From Bugula neritina (Eukaryota > Bryozoa > Gymnolaemata > Cheilostomatida > Bugulidae): a stretch of 64,000 nt of DNA. The position numbers were made by a program, and so were the translations under genes. The DNA lies in assembly GCA_964035545.1 (NCBI GenBank), contig OZ037766.1:2091501-2155500 (forward strand). Reading direction: 5' to 3'. Positions 23,928-37,100 of the stretch are shown piece after piece (the first letter of the stretch is position 1; every line of letters starts with the position of its first letter). Under the pieces are notes generated by a model that was not told where the DNA came from, ran no database searches, and saw nothing but the letters and a program-made list of their open reading frames with translations.

Positions 23928-26900
23928 CTATGCATCACTAGTCTCACTCATGAGTATTGAGCTCTGATCCTCGTACAACGGGTTGTTGTATTGGTTTGGT
24001 GACAAATCATTGAAGTCATCATGCAGGTCCAGTGGAAGACGGTTTAGGCGCCGTGATTTTTTCCTGTAACAAATTCAAATTATTTGATAAAGTTACATTT
24101 TTATCTTTTTAAATTGTTTCGTAATACAATTGAAATACTCTGAATCAAAATAAATTAAATATAGGTTTTGCAGTTTATGTATATCCTAGTATATTGCTTG
24201 TTATTACAGCAACAATAAACTCATTGCTGTAGAGTGTAGATTGTTATGGCAAAATTTATTCTAAGATTATGAGGCAATAATATGATTTGCTAATTACTGT
24301 ATAACATAATTATGAACATGATAAATAAAGAGGACAACTCTAATTACCTTCTGATGAAACACACCACTGCTGCTATTACTAGTATTAAAACTACTAGTCC
24401 ACTGATACAGCTCACAATGATCTCTATAATAAATAAAATATATCATATTATTTAGTCAGTTGCTAGCACAATTTATCTTTGTTTTTTATTTAGTTACTTA
24501 CTACATATACGTATAGTTGTATATAGCTAGCCAATATGCACCTGATAAAAAATTAAACAAATTGTAGAATTCCATTCTAATATTTGTAATTCCAATTGTT
24601 TCAATTTTGACTAAACTGAGTCATGCATAACTCAGTTTTGTAATCTTTGGAGTTATGAACCCAGTTTACCATTATTATAGCACATAGGTTCCTGGTTGCA
24701 AAAGCAGAAGTGTAATCAAAACTCAAAAAATTTTAAAAAGAATCATGTTAAAGTCTATTGCTTCAAATCAATACCTATAGTTGGTTATAAAAATGTAGTT
24801 GTGATTATATAGAGGTGACAACTCTATATTCCTAAATTTACTCACCATGTAGGAATGCCATGTTAGTGGAGTTACCTCCCTGCTGTTTTCCTGTGTTACC
24901 TAAAATGTTTATCAGTAATTAGCTTGTTTAATTTTGTGAAGCCCACTATATTTTAAGTTTTTGCAAATATCGTGATGGCAGCATTTGAAACAAAACAATA
25001 ATATTTTACATTCACATTGAACAGCACTATATTATTTTCAGTCAAAGATAATGCTGCTCTACATATAATAAATAAAAACGAATGTGAAGAAGGTGTGACA
25101 GAAAAAAAAAACAAACTCACCTATTTTTCCTGCTACAGGTTTATCTGTTGATTTGACGCCAGACTTTGTTGGCTTTTGACCAGGTAGAGAAACAGAAGGT
25201 CTAGTACCTTTGCTTGGCTCTGTCGGCAGTGAAGGAACTTTGGACACAACAGTTGAGGTTTCTGCATGGGATGGTGGAGTTACAGAACTAGACACTGAGT
25301 CTGTCGGAGTTGGTGAAGTCATATCTGTTGAACTTTGTTGAGTGGAATTGCGTGCTCTCGCTGTAGTTGTGGCGTGAGATGACACAGAATCCGTGTGACT
25401 TGTACTAGCGGACACTTCTGTGCTAGTAAGTTGTTGAGTAGAACTTGTAGTTGGGAGAGGGGTTGCAGTACTGCGTGTAGAGAGGTCTGTGTGCGAACTA
25501 GGTTTAGTCTCACTTGACGTTGGAGGCACTGATGAAACATTACTTATAGTTGTAGAACTTACTAGAATTGTAGACCATTCAGTGCTTGGACGGTCAGATG
25601 GTTGTAGTCTTTCTGTAGTAGTTGTTAGAGCTTGTGTTGTAATGGGCATTGTAATTGATTCAGTGGATGTGACAGTGGGTGTGGTAGTTGGTGTGGTAGT
25701 GGGTGTAGTGGTAGTAGTAGTAGTAGTAGTAGTTGTTGGTGTGGTAGTAGTAGTAGTTGGTGTGGTGGTAGTAGTTGTAGTTGGTGTGGTGGTGGTAGTA
25801 GTCGGTGTGGTAGTAGTTGTAGTTGGTGTGGTGGTTGGTGTGGTAGTTGGTGTAGTAGGTGTGGTAGTAGTTGTAGTAGGTGTGGTAGTAGTTGTAGTTG
25901 GTGTGGTAGTAGTTGTAGTTGGTGTGGTGGTGGTAGTAGTAGTTGGTGTGGTAGTAGTTGTAGTTGGTGTGGTGGTGGTAGTAGTAGTTGGTGTGGTAGT
26001 TGGTGTAGTAGGTGTGGTAGTAGTTGTAGTAGGTGTGGTAGTAGTTGTAGTAGGTGTGGTGGTAGTAGTAGTAGGTGTGGTGGTAGTAGTAGTTGGTGTG
26101 GTGGTAGGTGGACTATAATCTGAAACAAACATAATTATTTACAGGTTTTAAAAAAAAGTTTATTTCTTTTTTTTACAATTAAATATTAAAATTTAACAAA
26201 ATGTGTTTAAAATAAGCAATTACTTTACTTATTCTACATGACAACAAACAAAGATTATGTGCGAACAATAGTGGTATATGAGCTTTCTATGACATAATGG
26301 AAACCACTAGCAAGATCACATGTACCCCACATTCACACTTGCCGTAACGTAAAATATCAGCCATTTTTGATGTGAAGTTTTCAAAATCCGCTATTAGGTA
26401 CAATCTATGACACTTCATTGGACAATTATATCCAATGAGTTGCCGAAACAGCTTTTCTGTCCAATAGAAGCTCCCCAAAACTCGTTTGAATCAAACAATG
26501 CTTGATCCTAATGCTGTACAGGAAGCTCAAACATTTGTAAAAATGGCTGATGTTTGCTGTTACGGCGCACGGTACGGCAAGTGTAAATGAGGGGTGAGCG
26601 CTCATTCACACTTTTTTTAATCAAGCAATGCTTGATCCTAACGTACTACAATGCCATTTTACGTTACAGCCTAAGGTGCAGCAATAGTTTGTCTATAGGG
26701 GGGTTAGACAAAGCATAGCTCACCATATTCGCATATGAAGTAGTAGTGATACTTGGATGAAGAACATGGGTAATCCATCCACTTGTAATTCTGTCCTGTT
26801 CTAAGAATAGCACAGTCTGTATGTCTGCAGAAGATAGGGCACCTGTTGTCAGGCTGACCAGGTGCCCAGTTAGTAAAGCTCATGGGGGCACCTGCAAACA

Positions 26901-29900
26901 CATAGTATACTTGTAGTGACATTTGAAGTCTTGCTTGTTGTGACACTAATTCGTAAATGAAAAGCTTTAAGACACAGAATTAAAACTGAAATATAGTGTG
27001 TATACTGAAATAAACTTTGATGATTTTAGTGTATTATTATAAAGCCACTTCTAAGTTATAAATAGGCAATCTATTTGCTCATTTAAATATTGTGCTAGAG
27101 TTTTGTTATTCTTATAACACATTTTACACCTATAAACTGCAGTTTCAAATTTGTTACAGGTACAATATATTTTTAACTTAAGTAATAACTAAAAAAAATA
27201 AAATAGGTGTTTTTCAAGAGTTGATTTTTTTTATAAATATTAATTTTGATTCCATATTAATTGCACAATCATAAAATTATCTCAATTATTATATCAAAAA
27301 TATTAGGCCAGTAGCTTAGCTATGCTAATTTGTGCAGGACATGTGTGCATGCTGATTCTTTTCAACTTGCTCAAAGTATTACGTAATGCTTCATTAAATA
27401 GATGTTTAAACATTTATTTGATACCTTATAAAACATCAAAAAAAATTTCTCCTCTATTTAATAATTAGTTCAATTGTATATGTAATTATATATTTAGTGC
27501 AGTAAGTGTATTGTATAGTTAATATTTCCCCTTCAGAATAGTATGTTAATGGCTACTTAAATAAATAAAATCTAATCTGATAGATGACTGTATCCCCTTT
27601 CAAGGGTGCTCTGATATCTAATTATCAGTAGGATAGACTGATAGTCAAGTGATCAGCAATTACTCTTGAAATCTCATGTATATTAGAGATAACCAGTCGA
27701 AGGTTGTACATAACTAAATAATAGTAGGTGAGTATAAAATACCCTTAAGAAATTTGAACAATGGAACAATCATAGCATTATAACATTCTCTACAATTTAC
27801 TGAGCACTAAAAAATTTAGAACTTTGATGATCAATAAATTCAAAAAAGCTGTTTTGTGGTTTGAATTATATAGAAAATATTATATAGATTTGAATTGCAA
27901 AATTTATGTTCAATTTATTGCTTAACCTTTTGACTCTAATATATTTTTGTAAAACTCAGAGAAACATTTCTTGTTTGGCACAGATGAGTAAAAGGCACAA
28001 TCTACATTTAAAATATAAAGTAACCATAACTTTGACTTGTTTTGGTGTTGCGACGTGTATTTTGACAAGTGAAGCCCAATAGCTTTCAAACAAAAAATCT
28101 GGTTATATGGGGGGGGAGACAAGATTCATCTGCTCTATAAAAATTAGTGACTACCAAACTTAGCATAAATCCTACAGAATCTACATGACCAACTTACCGG
28201 AGTCCCATCTCCAGGCACCCTCACTGTTTCTGTCATTGGCTCCAATCCAGTAACCATTTTTACCAAACCCAATGCTCTGTATTTTCCCCACCAAATACTG
28301 CTGAATAGCCCAACTTCCTACCTAAACACACGAGAATAGAATGTTATAACTGTATGCAGAAAATATAGACTATTAGTAATGATTCACTCAATAAACTCAT
28401 TAGCTGTCAATATATGCAAATGGAAATAAAAGTTAAAGTATTATAATATAGTGTAAGAGTTGTCTGCCCAAGATGATCGCCATGAGCTGTTAACTGTATT
28501 TGGCCTCGAATCAAACTGATCACATGACTTGAGAATTAGAGAATGATAACCTTCTCACCTATGACTCATAATTTAAGCCATCAACAATGGCCACGTAAGA
28601 AAGTCCTATACTATACAATAATACGTCAGCCCTCATACTTAGAGTATGGCTGCCCTTGTGTAACATAATAACTTTTATGATAGTATATACTGAAATGATG
28701 TATAATATTTTATGAATTAAAGACATTACAGTATGTGCTGCTGTACATGCTGTTATTATATGATGGAATTGCATATATATTACAAGGCAGCAAGTCACAT
28801 GACCGAGTGACATCAGGTTGGCACATGGGTTGATTGTCTCAAAAATGCAGCATCTGTTGACCAACTGAGAACGTGTTTGAGTACAGCAATGCAGGCGTTG
28901 ATGGGTAGCAATACTTGAATACAACTTTCGATTACCTTCAGCTTTTTATCAGCTACAGCTCGCAAGTAATTGATAAATACTGTTTATGTTTAGCTATTGA
29001 CTGGGAAACTCATTTGCACACTGGTCACAACATGAGAAAATAAGCTTAACTTGATACTAAAAGTTTAATTTAATTTTATAATCATAGGCTGACACCAAAA
29101 ATAACTGTTTATAATTTGAATTGCAATTTCTATATTACTCATAGGCATAATTTGTTTCATTTAAAAAAATTATATGTGCAAGTTATTTAAAATTGGCATG
29201 TTTATCTTGAACTACATACAGAAAGATCATGCATGCAACCATTTTAGAATTGTTATGCATATCATAGGTTTAAAGCTATTTGATACATTTTCTTGGTTGT
29301 GAGCTGAGAGAACCTGCTACTGAGGAAAGTGCGGTGATGGAGAAAGGAAGAAAAGCCTGTGCTTTAAATTATTAACATATTAAAACAAGTTACCTTATCG
29401 AAATGAATCTCAACCCAGAATAAAGTTTAATAAAGTAATAAAAGAATTTAGGCTATTAAAATGTCTCCACATACTGCTCTTAATTGATGCTGCAGTGAAT
29501 AATATTCAGAGAAGATTGATGCTGTTGATTGATACATTGAATATTTCTTATTTTAATTAAATATTGCGAGCCTATAGGTACGGAGGAGATAATTCCCAAA
29601 CACTAAAAACAAAAGATGCTTCTATTGACCCTAATGGGAGAACCTACAACTGCATAAATAGAAACCAGGCATGAAACAACAACCCCAACTTCCTGCTATT
29701 GAACTCTTTATAATAGACTTCTGAAGTTGTCTTACTATAATAATATATTTAGTAATTACAGGTTACAGATGTGCAGCTACTCACTGTAACCATGTGACCT
29801 TGGTGACCTGCACAGTAGGTGTTAGCCTCTGTCCAGTATCTCTCAGTGTCAACGAAATGGTAGCATTTGCCAAACCGAGGCTCTGCGTACAGATAGCCAC

Positions 29901-31431
29901 TGGAGACGTCAGGACACCCAACAACTGCAAATAACAATAGAAAGAGAATTCTAGTTACTATTGTTGACTGCATTCTTTGAAGTTTTAAGATTAATTCAGA
30001 AACAATGCATATCACAATTAATTGGGGTTTTAGTATCAAATTTACAAACAGTATAAACAATAATAATATTAATTTAAGGCGGTATTCATCAAATTGTAGT
30101 GAGTATAAAGTTCTCTATACCACAAAAAACACCAACAATTACTTTATAGTATCTTGAGAATTCTATTTATTATCATATTTTAGCCAATCAGTTTCTTTTG
30201 TATAACCACACTATAATGCTATTGTAGCCTATATGTACATAGATTAATATATGTATTATATTATGCACTAATATTATGTTAATGTATGTTCTATATACTA
30301 TACTACTATTATATACTGAAATTTAATAGATATTTCGTACATGTACTCATGCATGTAGCCATTCTCACAACACTCCCATATTATATCTGTCATTTACTGT
30401 ATCATTATTCAACTAGCAATTTCTCACATGTATAACATCAATAATTCCTTATTGTGAAGAGTGTATAAGTATATCTACAGGCATGTCTAACCAAAGGTTA
30501 AATGTGGTTTAACTATTGCCATTGTTTTGTATATCTGATGAATGATATTAGATATTTTTTAGACATTTTTGACGTTATCAGCAAAAGCTCAGGACTGTCT
30601 TATAGTAAGTCTCTGATTGTGTGGCAAAATACATTCAAGGAGTGAAGTTAAACAATATTATATTATTTGGGAAATGTGCCTACCAATATTCTATGCTAAC
30701 CTTGTGCTATAGAAATGCCCAGAATGAGTGCATTCTATGCTAAAGCTGTGCTACAACATAATTGGATTTGAAATCAAAATTTTTGTTAGAGTTTTCATGA
30801 TTCTAAAACAACTATAATAGGTAGCTTTATTTGTGTTGCAGCACAGGTTCCATGTTCCTAATTGAGTAGATTAGTAAGAAGCTAGTATTGTTGCTATAGA
30901 AGTATAATTGTTGGCAGCAACTATTTCATTTTCAGCTAGTATAGGTTCGACATCCTAACATAATTTCATTTCAGTAGTAGGTTTAAGGAAGCTGCTAGAA
31001 TGTATAACAGTTACTCATTATACTCTACTGAGGATGGGTTTGTATTAGTTATAAGTGATAATAAAGCAATAAAACAACTCTGTCTGTGCTTGTTATAGCT
31101 AAGCACTACAGTTTTCAAAAACCTCAAAAGTTTCTTTTACTTTGCTTAAAGCTATATCTTCCTTTCTCTCAGTTTATTGTACAATTATACATATTATCTC
31201 TATTTCTTAACACGTTATACAATTATATAAACAATTTGCAGGAGCTGTGAATAATATAAACATTTTATTTACACGCTGCACCCAACTGTAGCTTTGTGTT
31301 TCAGCCTCATATCAACTCTCAAATGTATGTAACATAGGATATAGTCTATTTCTCTCACCTTGTGCTTTAGCTTCATAAACAGAAAATAGAATTAGGCAGA
31401 GTATGTTAGCAGACCAAAGTGTTATCTCCAT
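23928..31431 (-). CDS. Transmembrane C-type lectin with Thr-rich mucin-like stalk and NPLY tail
   Basis: Eight exons (reverse strand): 31431-31359, 29924-29785, 28321-28198, 26891-26724, 26119-25121, 24899-24846, 24423-24348, 24063-23928, total 589 residues. Exon 1 is a signal peptide ([20 protein letters not shown]). Exons 2-4 form a C-type lectin domain at about residues 40-167, with [30 protein letters not shown] and FICEY. QPD usually signals galactose-type binding; the usual WND of the calcium site is WMD here. Exon 5 encodes PTTTTTT-type repeats and then a Ser/Thr-rich region, a likely O-glycosylated stalk. Exon 7 is a membrane helix (about 521-543) followed by basic residues. The 45-residue tail carries NPLY, an NPxY-type endocytosis or PTB-binding motif. 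A cell-surface receptor for glycans is the likely role. Introns hold no other supported gene. Confidence 0.9.
25665..26112. repeat. Coding minisatellite in the lectin stalk
   Basis: About 450 bases of gtagtagt/tggtgtggt repeats, with a unit near 21 bases, encode PTTTTTT-type heptads on the reverse strand. Units vary in length by three or six bases, as expected for frame-preserving slippage. The long valine-rich open frame on the + strand over the same bases is a mirror of this repeat. Confidence 0.85.
26324..26675. mobile_element. MITE-like cluster of inverted and direct repeats in a lectin intron
   Basis: The segment accccacattcacacttgcc at 26324 is mirrored in inverted form by ggcaagtgtaaatgaggggt ending at 26595, and inner sequence including tcagccattttt also pairs. 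Another inverted partner of cgtaacgtaaaat lies near 26650. A direct repeat (tcaa[a/g]caatgcttgatcct) occurs at 26491 and 26621 and is itself partly palindromic. The layout resembles a non-autonomous DNA transposon, possibly nested. No clear target-site duplication is seen and no transposase is encoded. Confidence 0.5.
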
Positions 31432-31439
31432 TTTCTATA

Positions 31440-33230
31440 AACTTAGTGAATGTGAATAGTGACAGCTCTTTCAGTCAAATGAGGGGATTTTTTAAACTGA
31501 ACTACTAAACTGGAGAGAAGCTGTAGCCAATAGAAAACAAGTGCATGATAAATACTAACGGAATGCCTTTAGCTATATGCAGATATTATATTTATATGGT
31601 CATATAACCTAATTTATACATCAGGCCATGTAACCTTCGTGATGGAAATGTTGTTTATACACTAAAATATCACAACCAACAGGAAGTTAAATCAGGAATT
31701 ACGACACTATACACTACTTGATTTTTCTAGTTCGAGTATCTTAAGTTTGGCACATTGCCAGCAGCAATTTGCTAGTACAGTAAACTGGGGAATAAATTGT
31801 AAATTGAAACCAGTTTTAATATGAATCATAATATTATGCTAATATTAAAATTAAGTTATTTCAACTATGTTATTTATTCACTGTTATGTGTGGTTTTTAC
31901 ACTTAAAGGGCTAAACATTGGTCCAGTGTAAGTATGTAAAAACAACTATTGAAATAATTGGGGATTCTCAACTGTTTTATGACAGTATTATTAATAGTGA
32001 AAAATATCACTTGAAGAAGTAGATTGTGTTTATAATGTTAATTTCAGGAACTCTAGTACTCCATCAAGTTAGAGGCTGTTTGTTTTACCTCAACCTTTAA
32101 GCAATACAGATCTCTAATGCTATCAATGGTTTGATTAATTTACTTAAATAATTATATTCCATGGAAACTGGAACTTAAAATTAGCATTTTGTATCATTAT
32201 TTAGTTCTGTGGTTTTTTAACTTTCACATCTTTTCTATGAATAAACGCAAGCACTTATTGCAAAGTATTCACAGGTATTTGAATGGCGTTATGTAACAAC
32301 TATTCTTTGTTTGCTTACATGCCAATTCGATACAAAAAGCGTTGACTATTTTTAATAATATATTTATAACAAAAGTAATTACCGCCATCAAAACTTCACC
32401 TATTAAAGAATTATATTGGCTGGACTCTCAGAACATATTCAAAATTTTAAATAAAGGTTTGACAACTCCAACACAGCTAGAGAAACTCTCATTAGGTGAC
32501 TGCAATATCATATTATTATATTACAACTACATTATAAGAAAAAGTTATGCAAAAGCATAACTTATTTAAATAATTCAAATACATTGAATGAGTTCAAATG
32601 TAGTTACCCATAATTTTCTAAACATCTAAAGCTAACTTCATACAAGCAATTTACAAATTGCTGTTTAGCTATATGAGCCCATATATCCTTAGACTTAAAT
32701 ATCTGATTGGCGATGTCCTTTCTTATTTTGATGTACTTAGAGTAACTTTAAATTGTTCACCTATTTGGTTGGTCTTGTACAAACTATAGGGCATATTGCA
32801 TATGCAATGCTCATAGTGTATAAACTGTATTATATACATGGCGCAGGTAATTTGGTTAGTTTTTGTGTCTTTAATAGAGTTGTCTGTTCTTATAAAAACT
32901 GTGCCTATTTTGAAAGAAAATAACACAAGAAAATATTTTTTGATAAAAGATAATTATTTGTAAAACTCAAAAAAACTGAAACTTTTTCAATTTTGTGGCA
33001 TACGACACTTTTTGTTGTTACCTAGGATACCGGAAGTTGCAGAAAGGCGTTTCATGCCTGTATCAATAGCATAGGCCCCCCGAGACTGATCATTTAAAAT
33101 GTAGATTTTTGTATGTTAGGTCTACTGTAATTTCATAAAATTGCCCTATATTTGAAATGGGTTGTATTTTTGATATTAAAAATAGAGCTGTAGCTTTCTA
33201 TATATAGTTTTTTGACTGCCAGTCAATTCA
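31440..33230. other. Intergenic between the lectin and the first ARM-TIR-SAM gene
   Basis: The first 120 bases are the lectin promoter region, with an inverted CCAAT near 31530 and a TTTAAAAAA stretch near 31485 on the reverse strand. The + strand frame at 32342-32560 has no recognised similarity or splice support and is not called. The rest shows nothing identifiable. Confidence 0.4.
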
Positions 33231-33235
33231 TCAAT

Positions 33236-33655
33236 ATGATTACTCAAAGTTCGTAGCTGCATACTCATACTCATACTGACTGATAGTGATAGTGATACTC
33301 AATGAATATGACAATCTCATACTTTGATAGTGATACTCATAGTCATAGTGATAATCATGGTCATAATAATACTGATAGCGATAGTCACAATGAGTGCCAT
33401 ATCAATATGAATATCCATAATCATACTCGTAGTGATAATATTATTTATATTTATAGTACTAGTAGTACCCAATCTCATACTGATACTCGCAGTTAATGTT
33501 ATACTGATAGTGATAGTGGTAGGCATAACACAGAGACCAACTGTCTGACAGCAAATCCATGCTGATGCTAAAAATTAACCCGAATTTCATAGTCATGGCG
33601 ATAGGCATAGTGATTGGTATAGTCATAATGATTACGGTAATGATAATCATAAGGC
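33236..33655. repeat. Degenerate simple repeat of the TCATAG/GATAGTGATA type
   Basis: Short units such as gatagtgata, ctcatagtcatagtgata and aatcatggtcataat alternate for about 420 bases on both strands. They give spurious His/Ser-rich and Ile/Thr-rich frames. No coding function is supported. Confidence 0.7.
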
Positions 33656-33659
33656 ATCA

Positions 33660-34180
33660 CGCAAAATGCAAATACCTGATAAATGTTGCTAGTTAGACTA
33701 AAGGTAAATAAAAATTAATGTAAATATAATACTTATGCTATAATAGCAGTTATACCTATAGACTATAGTTATACTTATAGTATAGTAAGTAAACAAAAGC
33801 TTCAAGTATATTTACCAGTGATAGTAATTCTAATAGTAATAATAGTAGTAAATATACTTGATGTACCAGTACTAAGACTCAATTGAAATTAAGGTCGAAG
33901 TTGGATGTACCTGCTTTATTTAGTTTCATTGTTGTAAGTTACCATTACTATAACATAAATTTAAATAATATTTTTAAATTATAATAATTATTAGGATGTT
34001 GTAATATGTAATTAATTTTATTACTAATAATTATAGTGACCTAAAGGCTGAAAAAAATTAAATTGTGATGCTTATACTGTGTCACTTGTTAAATCTATTG
34101 GTGTGAGCAAATGAAGTTTTCTTTTAAAGGTTCAGCCTATAGGAGCTGTTACAGTCAATTGAAGATTTATCACTACAGAA
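33660..34180. other. Upstream region of ARM-TIR-SAM gene A
   Basis: AT-rich with tandem tatagt/taatag stretches. No TATA box at a convincing distance was found. A ctacag acceptor-like site directly before the ATG leaves room for an untranslated first exon further upstream. Confidence 0.35.
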
Positions 34181-37100
34181 ATGGCTTCCAGATCTCAACA
34201 TGTCTCTACAAATAATTCTAATCCTGATCATCATAGTAATACTACTAGTACTAGTAAGATTGAAGTTGGTGATACTCCAGTTGATAGTCTGGCTGTCTCA
34301 ACTAGCGCCAATATGTCAGATGCTAAATCCGAGAAGACAAATCAGAATTCCTCTCTTCCACAAATATCTCCTTCCAACTCAGTCGGTCTTACTCAAGTAC
34401 CAGCTGCCCCATCTTCATACATTACAAATGCAAACCTTGAATTAACTAAAACTGGGAGTCATATTCATACTGATACGAAATCCAACATTCAGACTGATCA
34501 TCGTTGTGAGAAAGTTGTGAACTCTAACACAGAAAATCTGTTTCAATCTGTGTCTGAAATGCAAACTAGTAAGGATAACTCGAATTCCCATGTTGATTCA
34601 GGAGTTATGTTACCCAAACGAATTGCTCAGATGAATGAAAGTGATCGAAAACTCTGGTGTTTGACAGATGGTAATGCAAATCACTGCATTGAAGATCTTG
34701 GATCTTTAGTTCAGACTCTGGTGGCAGAATTTTCTTTGGAGAGTAAAGCTTTTCAAATTTACTCTCCACTAGTTGAGTAAGTCTTGAATTAAAATTATTT
34801 GAAGTTTATATATATTACAATAATTTTTAGTAATGCGGTATGGATGTTTTAGAATGATCTAGAAAGTAGCTAACTTCCTGTCAGATATGCATTAGTAAAA
34901 GTAGCAAGTTCAATGTCAACTCATAATATGTATTTTTGAATAAATTATGTGACTGTTGGTATATTTTTAGAAGTACGAATGTTTCGGGTAAATTTGTTTA
35001 AAGTTTGTTTAAATAGTTTAACTTTTCATATTTTAGACTGGTCGGAAACGCCCTTTTGCTTGCTAAATGCTGTGAACAGAACCGTCAAAAGGTAGCTGAA
35101 CTCTTAGTTGAAAGCGGATGGGTCGAGTTTCTGATGCTACAAACAGAGACTCTACTTAAACAAGTTGATCTGGCAGCAGACGGCTGGAAAGATGACATCA
35201 TCATTTCTAAAACTAACATACTCCTACAGGGACTGACAACTCTGACATTTATAATTAACCAGAGTAGTAAAGAAACTGCGTGTAAATTGAAAAACAACTT
35301 GGCAAAGGATTTATTAAAACTTTTAAAACATAAAGATTTGGAAACTGCAACTTCTAACTCACTCGAAGACCAAGTATTCTCTAGGCTTATGCATTTATTA
35401 GAAGATTTGGTTTTAGCAGAGGCGTTCAGTCAAATGATGTTAAACGGGGTTCAGTTAGAGGTTGAAGAGTTGATGTTGAAATATCTGGCAGGTACTCAGT
35501 CTAAAGATGTACGTCTGCTGAGTCAACATATTCTGTCCCACATCACTCATGATGACACAACTCCTCGGCTTTCCATTGAATACATGAGCAAAGCTCAGCC
35601 GACAGACGGGTCTCTCAGCGACTTCATCAAGTCTGCTCAGCACGTTGTGAAGAGGCTGGAATCCATAGATTTATCTGTTCACATGTCTAAGCCTTGGCGA
35701 ATGATTTGGGATTTTAGGTAACTTTGCTATATTCCAGTGCATGCACTTTTGACAGTGTATGGCAGGTCCTCTCTGGTGATCTCATGTACTTGGTTAAATA
35801 AATTTAGTTTATTTTCACACATGCAGATTATTTTACTTGTAGATATAATTTTTCACGTACCAAATATTTTTGCAGAAATTTTTAAAACAAATTGTCAAGT
35901 GATGCAGTACTCATCCGCTCATAATTTGTTAATATTTAATGTACAGGTTTATGGAACGAATAGTTATCTTCTCAACGTACGAAAAGTGTTCATCTGATGT
36001 TCGCTCCAGTGTTTTCCAGGCAGTCGTTAAGGATGGTACGTGGTTCAGGTTTATTTCAACATTTTACCAAAAGTTGATGTTGAGTTTGGATCACTACAAC
36101 CCTGAAACAACTGACCATCTGTCAGCGTTAGTGCTGGAGTCAGCTTTGAGCAATTTGCTCTCAGCTCTCCTAACCATTCACAACGGGACTGACGTCTGCA
36201 AAGAACAGGAAGTGCAGCAAATGACCTTTGACCTCTTTCACGGTCTGTTAATTCAGCAGTTGCAAAATCCCATTATGATAGAAGCTCTTTGCGCAAAGTC
36301 AGAGAAAAGCGGAATCTATGCTGTTTTAGCCAAGATTGGTTACTCGATGGTAGTTATTATTTACAACTGGACGTATCACTTTGACTCCTGTATCGCGACG
36401 CTGCGGGCCAAAGGAATGATGGCTGTTGCGAGGAATATTCGTGAAAACGCACAGAATTCCGAGTTGCGTACCATGGCTTTGCTGACCATGGCTTATATGG
36501 TGGATGAAGACAGTGAAGACGATCATGAAGAGAAAGATCTGCTTAAAATGACAGACTCTGAACTGACCTTTCTCATAAAAGAGCTGGAGAATTCAGCAGG
36601 ATCTCAAGTGAAGTATGCCTACCACCCGAATGAACTTATTGATGCTTTGACTCGAGTGGCTGTCAATGATCACAACAAGTTAAAGGTCATTGATCAGGGC
36701 GTGCTGCCTCTTCTCGTGCAGTTCCTGGACGCTGACAAACATGCTCCCGAGTATCAGGTCGCTGCTGCCAACGCTCTCTGGAACTTGGCTTTCACAGATG
36801 AGAGCTGTCAAAGAATAGTCAAGGAGACAGGGTGTGTTGAAGGTGAGATGGGTTTTATTCAAATTATTTATTTAGTAACTTTTTGAAAATTTATTTTCAG
36901 TTGTGTGGACCATGAGCTGTTATATAGTAATAGATGAACATGTGATAAAATTATGAATAGTTTGGATAGATTTACTCCTTTTGTTAACTTTTAATTACCA
37001 ATTATGTAAAGTAAATGGTTAAAGACATGACTAGTATGAGGTCTATTATAAAGTCTACTATGCTATAATATATACTATACTCTATAGTATAAGTGTCATA

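Noticed and set aside
25489-26118. Long + strand frame rich in valine
   Set aside because: Exact mirror of the threonine-coding repeat of the lectin stalk. It has no start context or domain of its own.
25319-26128. Additional reverse-strand Leu/Pro/His-rich frames over the stalk
   Set aside because: Out-of-frame readings of the same repeat. Only one frame joins the lectin and membrane exons with correct splice phase.
32342-32560. 72-residue + strand frame
   Set aside because: No recognised motif, no splice or promoter context; AT-rich chance frame.
33302-33650. His/Ser-rich and Ile/Thr-rich frames
   Set aside because: Products of a degenerate simple repeat readable in several frames on both strands.
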